The position numbers were made by a program, and so were the translations under genes. DNA of 64,000 nt from Tangfeifania diversioriginum (GTDB lineage Bacteria; Bacteroidota; Bacteroidia; Bacteroidales; Prolixibacteraceae): assembly GCA_945873105.1 (NCBI GenBank), contig CAMCBW010000022.1:1-64000 (forward strand). Direction: 5' to 3'. Positions 17,228 through 26,236 of this stretch are shown piece after piece. Below the pieces are notes generated by a model that did no database searches, was not told the DNA's origin, and worked only from the letters and a program-made list of their open reading frames with translations. Positions within the stretch are counted from its first letter, which is position 1. Every line of letters begins with the position of its first letter.

Positions 17228-18241
17228 TTACTTTGCTGCTGCGTTTGCTTTTACGAAGGCAATGATTTCGTCTGTATTGGCGTATGCCACGGCGGTATAG
17301 GTATCCGCCGCTCCGTAGTAGATGGCCAGCCTACCGGTCGCACCATCCGCCAAGACTCCTGTCGGGAACACCACATTGCCGACATATCCTGCGGTTTCGT
17401 ATATTTTTTCGGGTGTCAGCAGCGGAAAGGTGCAGCGATAAAGTACCTTCGATGGTTCGTTGATGTCCAATAGCGCGGCCCCCATGCTGTAGACAAAACT
17501 GTCACAGGTATCTGTAACGCCATGGTACAACAACAACCATCCTTCAGTTGTTTCAATTGGAATGGGTCCCGGACCAATTTTTACCCTTTCCCATTTGCCC
17601 GGTCCGCGGGTAAAGACGATCCGGTGCTTTCCCCAATAGGTCAGATCGGGGCTTTCGCTGTAAAAGATGTCCCCGTAGTTGATGGCCATTCCCTGACCCA
17701 TCGGACGGCTAAGCATGGCATATTTACCTCCGATCTTCTTTGGAAACAAGACTCCGTTGCGGTTAAACGGAAGAAAGGCATTTTCTATCTGGTGAAAAGT
17801 TTTGAAATCGGTGGTCCAGGCTTGTCCGATGGTGGCACCATAGTAAGCGTTGCACCAGGTGATGTAGTATTTATCTTCGATTTTACACAATCTCGGATCA
17901 TAGGCAACAGTTATTTCTCCCAGGGAGGGATCCGGCGAAATGAAATCGATCGGCTCTTCCTCAATGGTCCAGTTGAGACCATCCGGGCTACTGCCCAAAT
18001 GCAGGTGAGGTTCCATGGAGAGCCAATCGACACGAAATACGCCGATGAAACCATCTCCCCAGGGCATCACGCAGCTGTTGAAAACGCTGCGCGCCTTTGG
18101 AAACGGATGCAAATCGATGATGGGATTTGCACTGTGACGCCAGACAACCTCTTGGCAATCCACGGGTTTGGGTTCCCAGGGAATGTTTGGCAGCGCATCA
18201 GCTATCAGTGCTGTTTGCTTTGAATTGTCAATGTTTTGCAT
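17228..18241 (-). CDS. GH130 mannoside phosphorylase/hydrolase family protein
   Basis: A 337-residue five-bladed beta-propeller enzyme of glycoside hydrolase family 130. Family members mostly phosphorolyse beta-1,4- or beta-1,2-mannosides, giving mannose 1-phosphate; some are hydrolases. The catalytic aspartate is probably D115 in YDPRLCK. The phosphate and sugar-binding motif WERVKIGPGP is at 217-226, followed by GWLLLYHGV (about 234-242) and the C-terminal AIYYGAADTY. No signal peptide is seen, so it should act in the cytoplasm on an imported oligosaccharide. It sits between the symporter and glycyl radical enzyme genes. The subfamily cannot be assigned by eye. Confidence 0.9.
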   Translation of the reverse strand: MQNIDNSKQTALIADALPNIPWEPKPVDCQEVVWRHSANPIIDLHPFPKARSVFNSCVMPWGDGFIGVFRVDWLSMEPHLHLGSSPDGLNWTIEEEPIDFISPDPSLGEITVAYDPRLCKIEDKYYITWCNAYYGATIGQAWTTDFKTFHQIENAFLPFNRNGVLFPKKIGGKYAMLSRPMGQGMAINYGDIFYSESPDLTYWGKHRIVFTRGPGKWERVKIGPGPIPIETTEGWLLLYHGVTDTCDSFVYSMGAALLDINEPSKVLYRCTFPLLTPEKIYETAGYVGNVVFPTGVLADGATGRLAIYYGAADTYTAVAYANTDEIIAFVKANAAAK

Positions 18242-18303
18242 AATTTTCTGTTCTTTATTTTATTCTTTTTGGTGCAGGTTTAAGAAATAAATTTTTTAGA
18301 TCA

Positions 18304-18424
18304 AAATGCCGGAGGCATTTCATGTGGGTAGAAAGCAAATGATTGATCATCCATTTCGTCCCGTACGGGACGTGATATTCTCCAATTATCCGTTTTCTAC
18401 CCACATTAAATCCCTGCCGGGATT
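18304..18424. repeat. Composite palindromic element inside the SusCD/GRE locus
   Basis: Nested inverted repeats lie between the symporter and GH130 genes. A hairpin AAATGCC-GGA-GGCATTT (18304-18320) is followed by GTGGGTAGAAA (18324-18334) paired with TTTCTACCCAC (18394-18404). At the centre is a perfect 16-base palindrome, CGTCCCGTACGGGACG (18357-18372). AATCCC-TGCC-GGGATT (18409-18424) closes the element. A related half-element lies at 36506-36579. Transcribed within the operon, it could act as an attenuator, processing or stability element. Confidence 0.7.
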
Positions 18425-18448
18425 ATAATAATTAAATTTAAAATGTTT

Positions 18449-20650
18449 TTAACTTCCCAAACCAATGATCACTACCAACAATACAACTACGCTCACCGCT
18501 GCGAGCGTTGCTCCACCAACCCCCAGCCAATCTTCCCGGTTCCACTTCCGGAATTCCCAATTTGAACCAGGAAACAGCTTCAGGTGGGCAAAGCGGTTGG
18601 GATTGGCGCGTGTTAGCTCCATTTCACGGTCGTCGTCTTCGTGTGTGCCAATGACCGGGGTTAACATTTTGCCAAAGAACTGGTCGAGGCGTGCCTTCTC
18701 TTCTGCCTGCGTAAACAAGGCTACCAGTATCAATACCAGGAACGGAATGAAAATGCGGAACAGAAAGGTGAGTGTCTCATTCAGGGAGTAGGAATTTTTT
18801 GACAAATCCCAGCCCAGATAATCCAGGGCGATGAGCTCGACTTTCAGGTTACCCCTGCCAATGGCTTTGCCCTCCCGGAACTCAAAGCCTTCACTCCAAA
18901 AGATCGACTTTTTGGGCAACAGTACCTCTTTTTGAAATTTCTCGCCAGATGTGAGCAGTTCGGGGCGTAGACCTTCTGCCAGGGAAGCGGCATTCAGCCG
19001 ATCCCACTTTGCGACTGCCCGATCCCGTTCCTGCACATCCATTTCCCGGGCAATGTAGGTTCGGCTAACGGGAATGGACTGGGTTGTTTTGCTGAGGTAT
19101 TCTGACTGACGAACACCTGGAATCACAGGCAATCCAAAGGGTAGTACCACCGTCGCAACAAACATGACAACCATGGAAGCCCATGCTCCTGCGGCATTCG
19201 ATCTCCGCCACACCATACCCAGCCAGAAGCTGGCAGCGAGGATGCTGTTGAACATCATGGTCATTTTAAACAGGCCGAACAAGCCGTTGGACTGTATGGC
19301 AAAATAGGCCGATGTCATCATGTACAAGGCTCCAAAAACTCTTCCGACTCTCACGTAATGTGCCTCGGTACAATTTGGCCGGTAGGGTATGTAAAGATTG
19401 TTGGTGACCAATGCTGCTGCGGTTATCATGAATGCCGACTTGGCGGCCATCAGCGCAGCAATGAGACAGGCGATCATCAAACCAACAAGGCCAATTCCTA
19501 CTGGTCCCAGCAAATCGCGGGTGGCATGTCCCCAGACATAGTCGGGGTCTGAAATAGTTCCACCATAAAGCACCAGCGTCAGCAATGCCACCACTCCCCA
19601 CATGACACTTGAATAGCGTTTCAGCAACATCCCGGATACGAAACCATACCGTGCCGTGTAATCATCCTTGGCAGATCCGCAGGCAGTCATCTGGTTGGCC
19701 TGTACTGCGGTTGCCAGCACGATCATAATCGAAAAGCCTGCGATCCAGTACCAGGTAAATTCCACCAGGCTTGGGGATCCCCACAATTCCAGAAAGGAGG
19801 CAGGTAGCACCTTGTGCATGGTGGTAAATGCGCCGAGCGCCCCTCCTTCCGCCCCGTACATGCTGTTGATTTTCAACATGGCAAAGGGAATGAGCAAGAT
19901 GGACAGCAGGATGATGAAGGCTCCCTGAACCAGGTCGATGATGAAGGCTGCTGCCAACCCTCCTATGCTGGCATACAAGAGGGTTATCAAGGCTACGATG
20001 CAGATCAGCAGATTTTCGTTGAGATAGGAGTATTCTTTTTTTGGATTGAGTAATTGCAGTTCAGCGAGCCGTGCTTTTTGTTCTGATGCAAGCAGCGCAA
20101 AATCGGCAGTTTCCAGTTTTTCGCGTTCAATAGCTTTTGCATATTCTACCCGTTCAATGGTTGTCAAGGCAGATTCCGGTTTGGCAGTGATGGCTGCGAT
20201 GGTTTTTCCCATGGCCATCAGTCCGATGGCACCAATCATGACGAAAAAAATGGTTTGACACAGGGCATAAAAAGCCGCCATGCGTTTGGATCCATAGCGT
20301 TCTTCGAAAAAATCACCCATCGTTAGTAACCTCAATCGCCGGTACCAGGGTGATGTCATCCAAAAGACAGGCAGATTGATCAGTCCGCCTGCCAGCATTG
20401 CCCAAATTCCTGACGCACCATTGGCATTCACCATGGTGGTGGTAGTGGTAACGTTCTCGACTGAAGTGGCTTGTCCGAATGCTGCAAAAGTCTGGATCAA
20501 CTTTCCAAAGCGCCGACCACCCATGAAGAAATCTTCGCGACTTTTTACCAGTTTTGAAACACGTATGGCAATGTAAATGATGGCAATAAAGTAGACAACA
20601 ATCACCGCAAGGTCAACAACTGAAAGGCCCCAAACTGAAGCATGCATCAT
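18449..20650 (-). CDS. Sodium:solute symporter (SSS family)
   Basis: A 733-residue inner-membrane symporter of the SSS/SGLT family. The first helix (about 11-31) is followed by EDFFMGGRRFGKL, a typical SSS loop motif, and then many further hydrophobic helices. It is longer than the 500-600 residues usual for the family. The excess comes from a charged segment near residues 160-215 and a large hydrophilic insert between about 520 and 630, followed by a last helix after DWLGVGG. It probably imports the mono- or oligosaccharide released by SusCD. It lies downstream of susD behind a strong stem-loop and upstream of the GH130 gene. The transported substrate is unknown. Confidence 0.9.
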   Translation of the reverse strand: MMHASVWGLSVVDLAVIVVYFIAIIYIAIRVSKLVKSREDFFMGGRRFGKLIQTFAAFGQATSVENVTTTTTMVNANGASGIWAMLAGGLINLPVFWMTSPWYRRLRLLTMGDFFEERYGSKRMAAFYALCQTIFFVMIGAIGLMAMGKTIAAITAKPESALTTIERVEYAKAIEREKLETADFALLASEQKARLAELQLLNPKKEYSYLNENLLICIVALITLLYASIGGLAAAFIIDLVQGAFIILLSILLIPFAMLKINSMYGAEGGALGAFTTMHKVLPASFLELWGSPSLVEFTWYWIAGFSIMIVLATAVQANQMTACGSAKDDYTARYGFVSGMLLKRYSSVMWGVVALLTLVLYGGTISDPDYVWGHATRDLLGPVGIGLVGLMIACLIAALMAAKSAFMITAAALVTNNLYIPYRPNCTEAHYVRVGRVFGALYMMTSAYFAIQSNGLFGLFKMTMMFNSILAASFWLGMVWRRSNAAGAWASMVVMFVATVVLPFGLPVIPGVRQSEYLSKTTQSIPVSRTYIAREMDVQERDRAVAKWDRLNAASLAEGLRPELLTSGEKFQKEVLLPKKSIFWSEGFEFREGKAIGRGNLKVELIALDYLGWDLSKNSYSLNETLTFLFRIFIPFLVLILVALFTQAEEKARLDQFFGKMLTPVIGTHEDDDREMELTRANPNRFAHLKLFPGSNWEFRKWNREDWLGVGGATLAAVSVVVLLVVIIGLGS

Positions 20651-20819
20651 GAAAATTTTATTTGACCCATTGAAAAATGGGGGAAGTTAGGCTTCACAAT
20701 GAAGCAATAATTCTAGATAATGAGATATTTATGTTTATTTTTTGACACTGTCTTTATTTCGTTTTTAGACATGGTACACCCAAACCACAAATTTCTATGC
20801 AAATTTGAGTTTGATTTGA

Positions 20820-20860
20820 AAATTATTGCCGTTGCTATTCGCAAACAACGGCAATAATTT
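20820..20860 (-). terminator. 15-bp stem-loop between susD and the symporter gene
   Basis: AAATTATTGCCGTTG (20820-20834) and its perfect complement (20846-20860) flank an 11-base loop. It lies about 50 bases downstream of the susD stop on the minus strand, with only a short T-run following. It may terminate or trim the susCD message, giving a lower level of the downstream symporter, GH130 and glycyl radical genes, or it may stabilise the susCD mRNA end. Confidence 0.6.
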
Positions 20861-20912
20861 AAAGTACAACATGCAGTGGTATCAAATCCACCGGGAATCT
20901 ATAAAAGGCTTA

Positions 20913-22802
20913 CTACAAATCCTCGTCTGGTGGAATGGTAGTCAATGGTGGCTTGTTGTTCCCATAGCCATCGTAGCCAAAGTTCTGGTTGATCACCCCC
21001 TGGGTATTGGAACTGATGGAACTTTGTGGTACCGGCCACAATACATGGTAGGCGCTCATCGTATATTCCTGGCCATTGTTGGCTTTCACTCCCTTGTTGT
21101 ACCAGTCTGTTTTTGACATGATCCGGTCAAAGTAGAAGTTCTTTGTTCCAAAGTTTGCCACAGTATAGGTGGTACCGTTGTAAGCCTTGCCGGTTTTCGC
21201 AAAAATGAAGGCGATGCGGTTTAACTCAGTTTTACGGGGCTCTTCCCAATAAAGCTCACGGGCACGTTCGTCAAGAATGGTTCCAATGTCGATTTTGGAG
21301 GCATCGGTATAGGGAGCACAACCGGCGCGGGTATGGACTGCATTGACATCTGCCATGGCCTTGGCGTTGTCGCCTTTCCACCAATAGGCTTCGGCACGAA
21401 GCAAATAGGTTTCAGCCAGACGGAAAATGTACCAGTTGTAGGAACCCCCTTGTGGCTGCGTTCTGCGCGGATCCGGATTGTAAACTTTGTAATGGGGCCA
21501 GCTGAACCAGTTGCGGATGGTATCCGTTGTCAGGACTTTCCCTGCTGCATCAAAAAGCTGCATGGGTTTACCGTAATATGCATTTCCTGATGACTTCAGA
21601 TTCGGATGGTTGTAAACAAGGTCCGTCATGTTCATCCAGTTGCCTTTCTTGTGCCTCAGGTCATTGGGATCATCCCAAATCATTTTGGAATGATACATGG
21701 TGTTGCGGGCACGACCGATACCACGGCCAAAAGTCTCGAGTTGCTTGTAGTCAACATTTCCGGTAAGGTCGGAAGTCGCAGGACCTTTGCCATCTGGTGT
21801 TTTGAAGAAGTTGGAGTTGGATACACCCCAGAAAGGAACTGCCTGGCGCATGATTTGCAGATCAAGTCTTGAATCGATTAAATCCTCGACTGACAAGGCG
21901 AGCATCAAAACCTCCTTGTTGGCAGCGATGGCCTTGTTGGCCCACCAATGGAGGGTTGCTACCACGTCATTTCTTACAATACCCTGCTTTGTCAAGTAAT
22001 CGCCATCTTCTTTCGGTACTGCACCGAAAGGAGTCTTCATCAAACTGTAAACTCCTCCGTCAATGGCTCCATTGGCTGCTGCAATGGCTCCATCAAAATC
22101 GCCCAGTGCAAGGCAAATCTTGGCCAGCAAATGCTGGCAGGCGCCCTTCGTAACGCGACCCCTGTCTGCCTTGTCACTACACCATTGTGCGGCAAAAGTC
22201 ATGTCCTTTTTCATTTTCTCCAGGATGACTTCCCGCTTGGTGGAATAAAAGTCCAGTTTTGGTTCTATAATTTCCTTACCGATAAAAGGAATGTCTCCAA
22301 ATTGCTGGGTCAAACGGTAGTAGCGAAAGGCACGGTGAAAGTAGGCTGAACCCAACACTGCATTCTTCTCGGCGTCAGTGGCAAACTTGGTGTCGTTGAT
22401 CCGTGAGATGACCACATTGGCATACTTGATTCCACTGTATTGTTCCAGCCAGAACCAACCAATTTTGTTGTAATCACTGTGATTCAACTGGGAACTGGGG
22501 GTTATTTGAATATTCAGGTTCTGGGCAGGACCCGGTTTGTCGGTGGTACCTTCCACAGCAACCTCAGAGAAGATAAGTTCTGTAACGAATGGGGGCGTAT
22601 CACCATACCATTCGTAGCGCATGTTTCGCTCGCAGGCTGTCAAGGCTCCGTACAAGCCGCGGGAATCGACGAAGGCATTCTCAGGGGTAAAGATGGAGAG
22701 TGGTTTTGGTTCCAGCCATTCTTCACTGCAATTTGTCAAAGTAAATACCAATGGTACAAAGAGCAGTTTTCGTAAAAAGGACTTTATATTGTTTGATTTC
22801 AT
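20913..22802 (-). CDS. SusD/RagB-family surface lipoprotein
   Basis: A 629-residue glycan-binding lipoprotein of the SusD/RagB family, which sits as a lid on its SusC partner at the cell surface. A lipobox with the modified cysteine at C25 (LTNCSEEW) follows a hydrophobic signal; acidic residues just behind the cysteine fit surface export. N-terminal SusD-like and C-terminal RagB helices with TPR-like repeats include FRLAETYLLRAEAYWW and the RARELYWEEPRKTELNR motif. It follows susC by 22 bases. The pair defines a polysaccharide-utilisation locus; the ligand cannot be inferred from sequence. Confidence 0.96.
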   Translation of the reverse strand: MKSNNIKSFLRKLLFVPLVFTLTNCSEEWLEPKPLSIFTPENAFVDSRGLYGALTACERNMRYEWYGDTPPFVTELIFSEVAVEGTTDKPGPAQNLNIQITPSSQLNHSDYNKIGWFWLEQYSGIKYANVVISRINDTKFATDAEKNAVLGSAYFHRAFRYYRLTQQFGDIPFIGKEIIEPKLDFYSTKREVILEKMKKDMTFAAQWCSDKADRGRVTKGACQHLLAKICLALGDFDGAIAAANGAIDGGVYSLMKTPFGAVPKEDGDYLTKQGIVRNDVVATLHWWANKAIAANKEVLMLALSVEDLIDSRLDLQIMRQAVPFWGVSNSNFFKTPDGKGPATSDLTGNVDYKQLETFGRGIGRARNTMYHSKMIWDDPNDLRHKKGNWMNMTDLVYNHPNLKSSGNAYYGKPMQLFDAAGKVLTTDTIRNWFSWPHYKVYNPDPRRTQPQGGSYNWYIFRLAETYLLRAEAYWWKGDNAKAMADVNAVHTRAGCAPYTDASKIDIGTILDERARELYWEEPRKTELNRIAFIFAKTGKAYNGTTYTVANFGTKNFYFDRIMSKTDWYNKGVKANNGQEYTMSAYHVLWPVPQSSISSNTQGVINQNFGYDGYGNNKPPLTTIPPDEDL

Positions 22803-22824
22803 CTTTATTTGCTTTTAAAGTGAA

Positions 22825-25800
22825 TTAAAGGGTTATGTTAACACCTAAGGTAAACGTACGGGGAGAAGGACCGTTGGTCAGGTTGTTGTTGTCATCAGGA
22901 TTGCGGTATTGTTCCGGATCCCAGAATTTCCATTCCGGAGCCCAGTAACCCACGTTCCTGATGGATCCGATTACTTTCAAATTGGCGATGGATACCTTCT
23001 TCAGGAAACTTGAGGGAACATTGTAGGCAATACTAATGTTATCAAATCGAATGAATGACCTTTTTCTCCAGACATTGAAAACTGCACCACCCTCATTGGA
23101 ATAGATACGGGCAGCATCGTTGATTGGATTCTCTGGGGTCCAGTAAGGTGTAATGTAGGCATTGACCCTTTCCGGAAATCCATCCCTGTTTTTAGCCACG
23201 TTGTAAGCCCCGTAATGGCCCATGTTGGAATAGAAGGACAAAGAGAGGTCGAAATTTTTGTAGAGGTTAAACTCTTCCCGAAGGTTCCACCTGACAACCG
23301 GTTCTCTCTGACCCAAAAATTGATTGTCCAGCTCATTAATTTTACCGTTTCCATCCACATCCTGCAGGTGGAAGTCGCCAGGGTATTGGCCATATTTGAT
23401 GGCTTCGGCTTCCTCTCCTTTTTGCCATACTCCCAAGATTTTTGGTTCCCATATTTCAGAGTTGGAATGACCAATGAACCATTTGTTGGTTTTGTCATCA
23501 CCCTCTTTCTGGCCAATCACATTTCCGCTGGCATCCGTCACATTCACCATATCACCATAGAGGTGAATGATTTCATTCTTGTTGTAGGAGATGTTGAAAC
23601 TGCTTCTCCATTTGAAATTTTCCTTGTCGATGATCCTGGCATTCAGGGTAAACTCCACACCCCTGTTCTCCAACTCTCCAAGGTTGGTGGCTACCGAAGC
23701 AAATCCAGTCAAATCCGGCAATTTGCGGTCTACCAACAGGTCGAGGGTATTCATTCTGTAGTATTCCAGTGATCCGTCGAGCAGGCCTTTCATGATGGAG
23801 AAATCCAAGCCGAAATTCAGTGCCCGTCCCCGTTCCCATTTGAGGTTTGGATTGGCCATCCTGTTTACATAAAGCTGGTTGCTTTCATAGATACTTCCAG
23901 CAAGCGTCTGGTAAGGATATTTTCCAATACTCATGGAAGACAAGGCGTCGTATCGTCCGACCTCCCTGTTGCCATTTTCACCCCAGGATGCGCGAAGTTT
24001 GGCATAAGTCAGAATGTCATTTTCAAAGAAATTCTCGTCTGACATCACCCAACCCAATGCGACAGAGGGAAATGTTCCGCGGGGATTTTGAAGTCCGAAG
24101 GCTGAATAACCATCGCGGCGTACAGAGGCGGTAATCATATACTTGCTCTTGTAGGAATAGAATACCCTGGCCATCAAGGCATCGCCTGTACTGTATTCGT
24201 CGTTGCTGCTGATGCTATTGGAAGTACTCTTTCCGGCAGTCATGTTGTGGTAGCCCAATGCGTCAGTTGGGGAGAACCCTTGTGTTAACATTTTGTTTTG
24301 CCAACTTTGGTATTTCTCGGCATTGGCCAACAAGGTAACGTCGATCTGATGATCTTCGTTGATTTTCTTGTTCCATTTGACCAAATTGTCAATTTGCCAG
24401 CTGAAGATGGAACTCTGTTCCCGACTGGCCTCTCCGCCAAACAGTGCCCACTCTTCGTGCAGGGCTGATCTGTGGTTTAAATTCTGGTACCATTGGTAGC
24501 GTGGAGAGTAATTGACCTGATAGGTAATGCCCAAAGGCAAGGTTACTTTACCAAACATGGTACTGGTAAGTGTGTAGTAAGTTACGCTCCTATTGGTAAA
24601 CATCTTGTCGTACAAGGGATATTTGGATCCACGGCCCAGGTCATCGACCGGACTTTCCCGAATGGTCACCCCATCATCCTTGTAAATAGAACCCCATGGT
24701 GAGCTGTTCCAGATTTGTCCCCATTGGGCATTGATATTGCTCTCATCCCGGTTGGCAAATTGCGTGTTAATCCCAACACTTAACCAATCTGTCACCTTGG
24801 CTTCTACATTGAGCCTGCTCCGGATGGTGGAGAATTTGTCGCCCACAATGATTCCTTCGTTGTTGGTATATCCCAGAGACCAGTAGTAATTGATTTCATC
24901 TTTCTTTCCTGATAAGGCTAAATTGTAATCTTGCCTAAGTCCATTTTGAAAAACCAGATCATTCCAGTTTACCGGTGTATTGGCCTTGTAATTTTTTACT
25001 TCAACGGGTAGCAGTCCCAACCGTGCCAACCAAATATCGGTCAGTTCACCGGTAGCACCATCTCTCCAAAGGGTCTCGGTTACAGTGGGATCCAATTTGG
25101 TAGGATCGTCGAACTTGTATAGCTTTTGATTGGTAGCAGTATTGTAATAATTCAGTGATTTCATTACATCGGTACGCCAGTCAAGAAAGTCATACGGATC
25201 ATGAACCTCCTGCAAAGTTGCCATGGTTGCTACCCCTATGCTTGAATTAAAGTTGATCATTGGTTTGCCCTGTTTCCCCTTCTTGGTGGTAACGATGACT
25301 ACCCCGTTCGAAGCCCTTGCCCCGTATACTGCCGAGGAGGAGGCATCCTTCAGAACATCAATGGTCTCTATGTCGTTAGGATTGATATCTTCCATTCCGC
25401 CCTGGTAAATCACTCCATCCAGAACAATTAATGGAGAGGAGGCTGTCTTCAGGGTATTGTCACCCCTGATCTCCAAATCTCCTCCACCCTTGGCAAGTGA
25501 AGCATAACCGACGCTCAATCCAGCGACATTTCCCCGAAGAATGTCCTGAACCGACTGCGGTTTCTCGTTTTGAAGCTGTTCAGTTTTCACCTGGGCAACG
25601 GCACCGGTTAGGTCACGCTTCTTGGCTGTTCCATAGCCAATGGCGACGACCTCCTCGATCTGTTTGGTATCTTCCTGGAGGGTTACATTGATCTCAGCCT
25701 GGTTGGTAAACGCTACTTCCGATGCGGTAAAACCAATGAATGAAAAGACCAATTTCGCATTGTCCGGAACATTGGATAGCGTATATTTCCCATCCATGTC

Positions 25801-26028
25801 AGTGACCGTACCTGTCGTAGTTCCTTTTACAACGATGGATACGCCGGGTAATAGCTCCCCGGTTGTGGAAACAACTTTACCTTTCACTGTCTTGTTCGTC
25901 TGGCCTATCGCACTGGATGGTGCAACAAGCAGACAGGAAAAGAAAACTAGAAAACTCAACAAGAGAATTCCCGATGCCTTGTTCAAACAGGGCATCCAAC
26001 TCACATCATTTCGATTCTTCTTTTTCAT
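22825..26028 (-). CDS. SusC/RagA-family TonB-dependent transporter
   Basis: A 1067-residue outer-membrane TonB-dependent oligosaccharide transporter. After the signal peptide (about 1-43) comes a carboxypeptidase-regulatory-like domain (about 46-120, KGKVVSTTGELLPGVSIVVKG). A TonB-box-like segment and the plug follow (QVKTEQLQNEKPQSVQDILRG, then VYGARASNGVVIVTTKKGK, the SusC signature), and then a 22-strand barrel ending in LGVNITL. No STN signalling domain is present, so control probably passes through the divergent AraC regulator. A TATTTTTG box on the minus strand at 26123-26130 is a possible promoter without a clear upstream partner. Confidence 0.97.
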   Translation of the reverse strand: MKKKNRNDVSWMPCLNKASGILLLSFLVFFSCLLVAPSSAIGQTNKTVKGKVVSTTGELLPGVSIVVKGTTTGTVTDMDGKYTLSNVPDNAKLVFSFIGFTASEVAFTNQAEINVTLQEDTKQIEEVVAIGYGTAKKRDLTGAVAQVKTEQLQNEKPQSVQDILRGNVAGLSVGYASLAKGGGDLEIRGDNTLKTASSPLIVLDGVIYQGGMEDINPNDIETIDVLKDASSSAVYGARASNGVVIVTTKKGKQGKPMINFNSSIGVATMATLQEVHDPYDFLDWRTDVMKSLNYYNTATNQKLYKFDDPTKLDPTVTETLWRDGATGELTDIWLARLGLLPVEVKNYKANTPVNWNDLVFQNGLRQDYNLALSGKKDEINYYWSLGYTNNEGIIVGDKFSTIRSRLNVEAKVTDWLSVGINTQFANRDESNINAQWGQIWNSSPWGSIYKDDGVTIRESPVDDLGRGSKYPLYDKMFTNRSVTYYTLTSTMFGKVTLPLGITYQVNYSPRYQWYQNLNHRSALHEEWALFGGEASREQSSIFSWQIDNLVKWNKKINEDHQIDVTLLANAEKYQSWQNKMLTQGFSPTDALGYHNMTAGKSTSNSISSNDEYSTGDALMARVFYSYKSKYMITASVRRDGYSAFGLQNPRGTFPSVALGWVMSDENFFENDILTYAKLRASWGENGNREVGRYDALSSMSIGKYPYQTLAGSIYESNQLYVNRMANPNLKWERGRALNFGLDFSIMKGLLDGSLEYYRMNTLDLLVDRKLPDLTGFASVATNLGELENRGVEFTLNARIIDKENFKWRSSFNISYNKNEIIHLYGDMVNVTDASGNVIGQKEGDDKTNKWFIGHSNSEIWEPKILGVWQKGEEAEAIKYGQYPGDFHLQDVDGNGKINELDNQFLGQREPVVRWNLREEFNLYKNFDLSLSFYSNMGHYGAYNVAKNRDGFPERVNAYITPYWTPENPINDAARIYSNEGGAVFNVWRKRSFIRFDNISIAYNVPSSFLKKVSIANLKVIGSIRNVGYWAPEWKFWDPEQYRNPDDNNNLTNGPSPRTFTLGVNITL

Positions 26029-26156
26029 AAATAAATTGAATTGTTAGTTTGGTAACTGGATTAATTGCAGGTCTGCAGATTGAATGAGCAGACAACAATT
26101 AACATTTATTAAATATTCAAATCAAAAATAATTACTATTCAAGTATGGAATTAATA

Positions 26157-26186
26157 TTTGATTTGCAAATGCTAATACTATATTTG
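26157..26186 (+). promoter_or_regulatory. Promoter of the AraC-family regulator gene
   Basis: TTTG (26157-26160) is separated by 18 bases from TATATTTG (26179-26186). This closely matches the Bacteroidota -33/-7 pattern. Initiation near 26193 would give a leader of about 44 bases to the ATG at 26237. It lies in the 208-base divergent spacer with susC, where the regulator itself probably binds. Confidence 0.5.
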
Positions 26187-26236
26187 CCAATACAAACTAT
26201 TTGTAGTTTGTAGTACCAAGCATAAAATTTGTTGAC

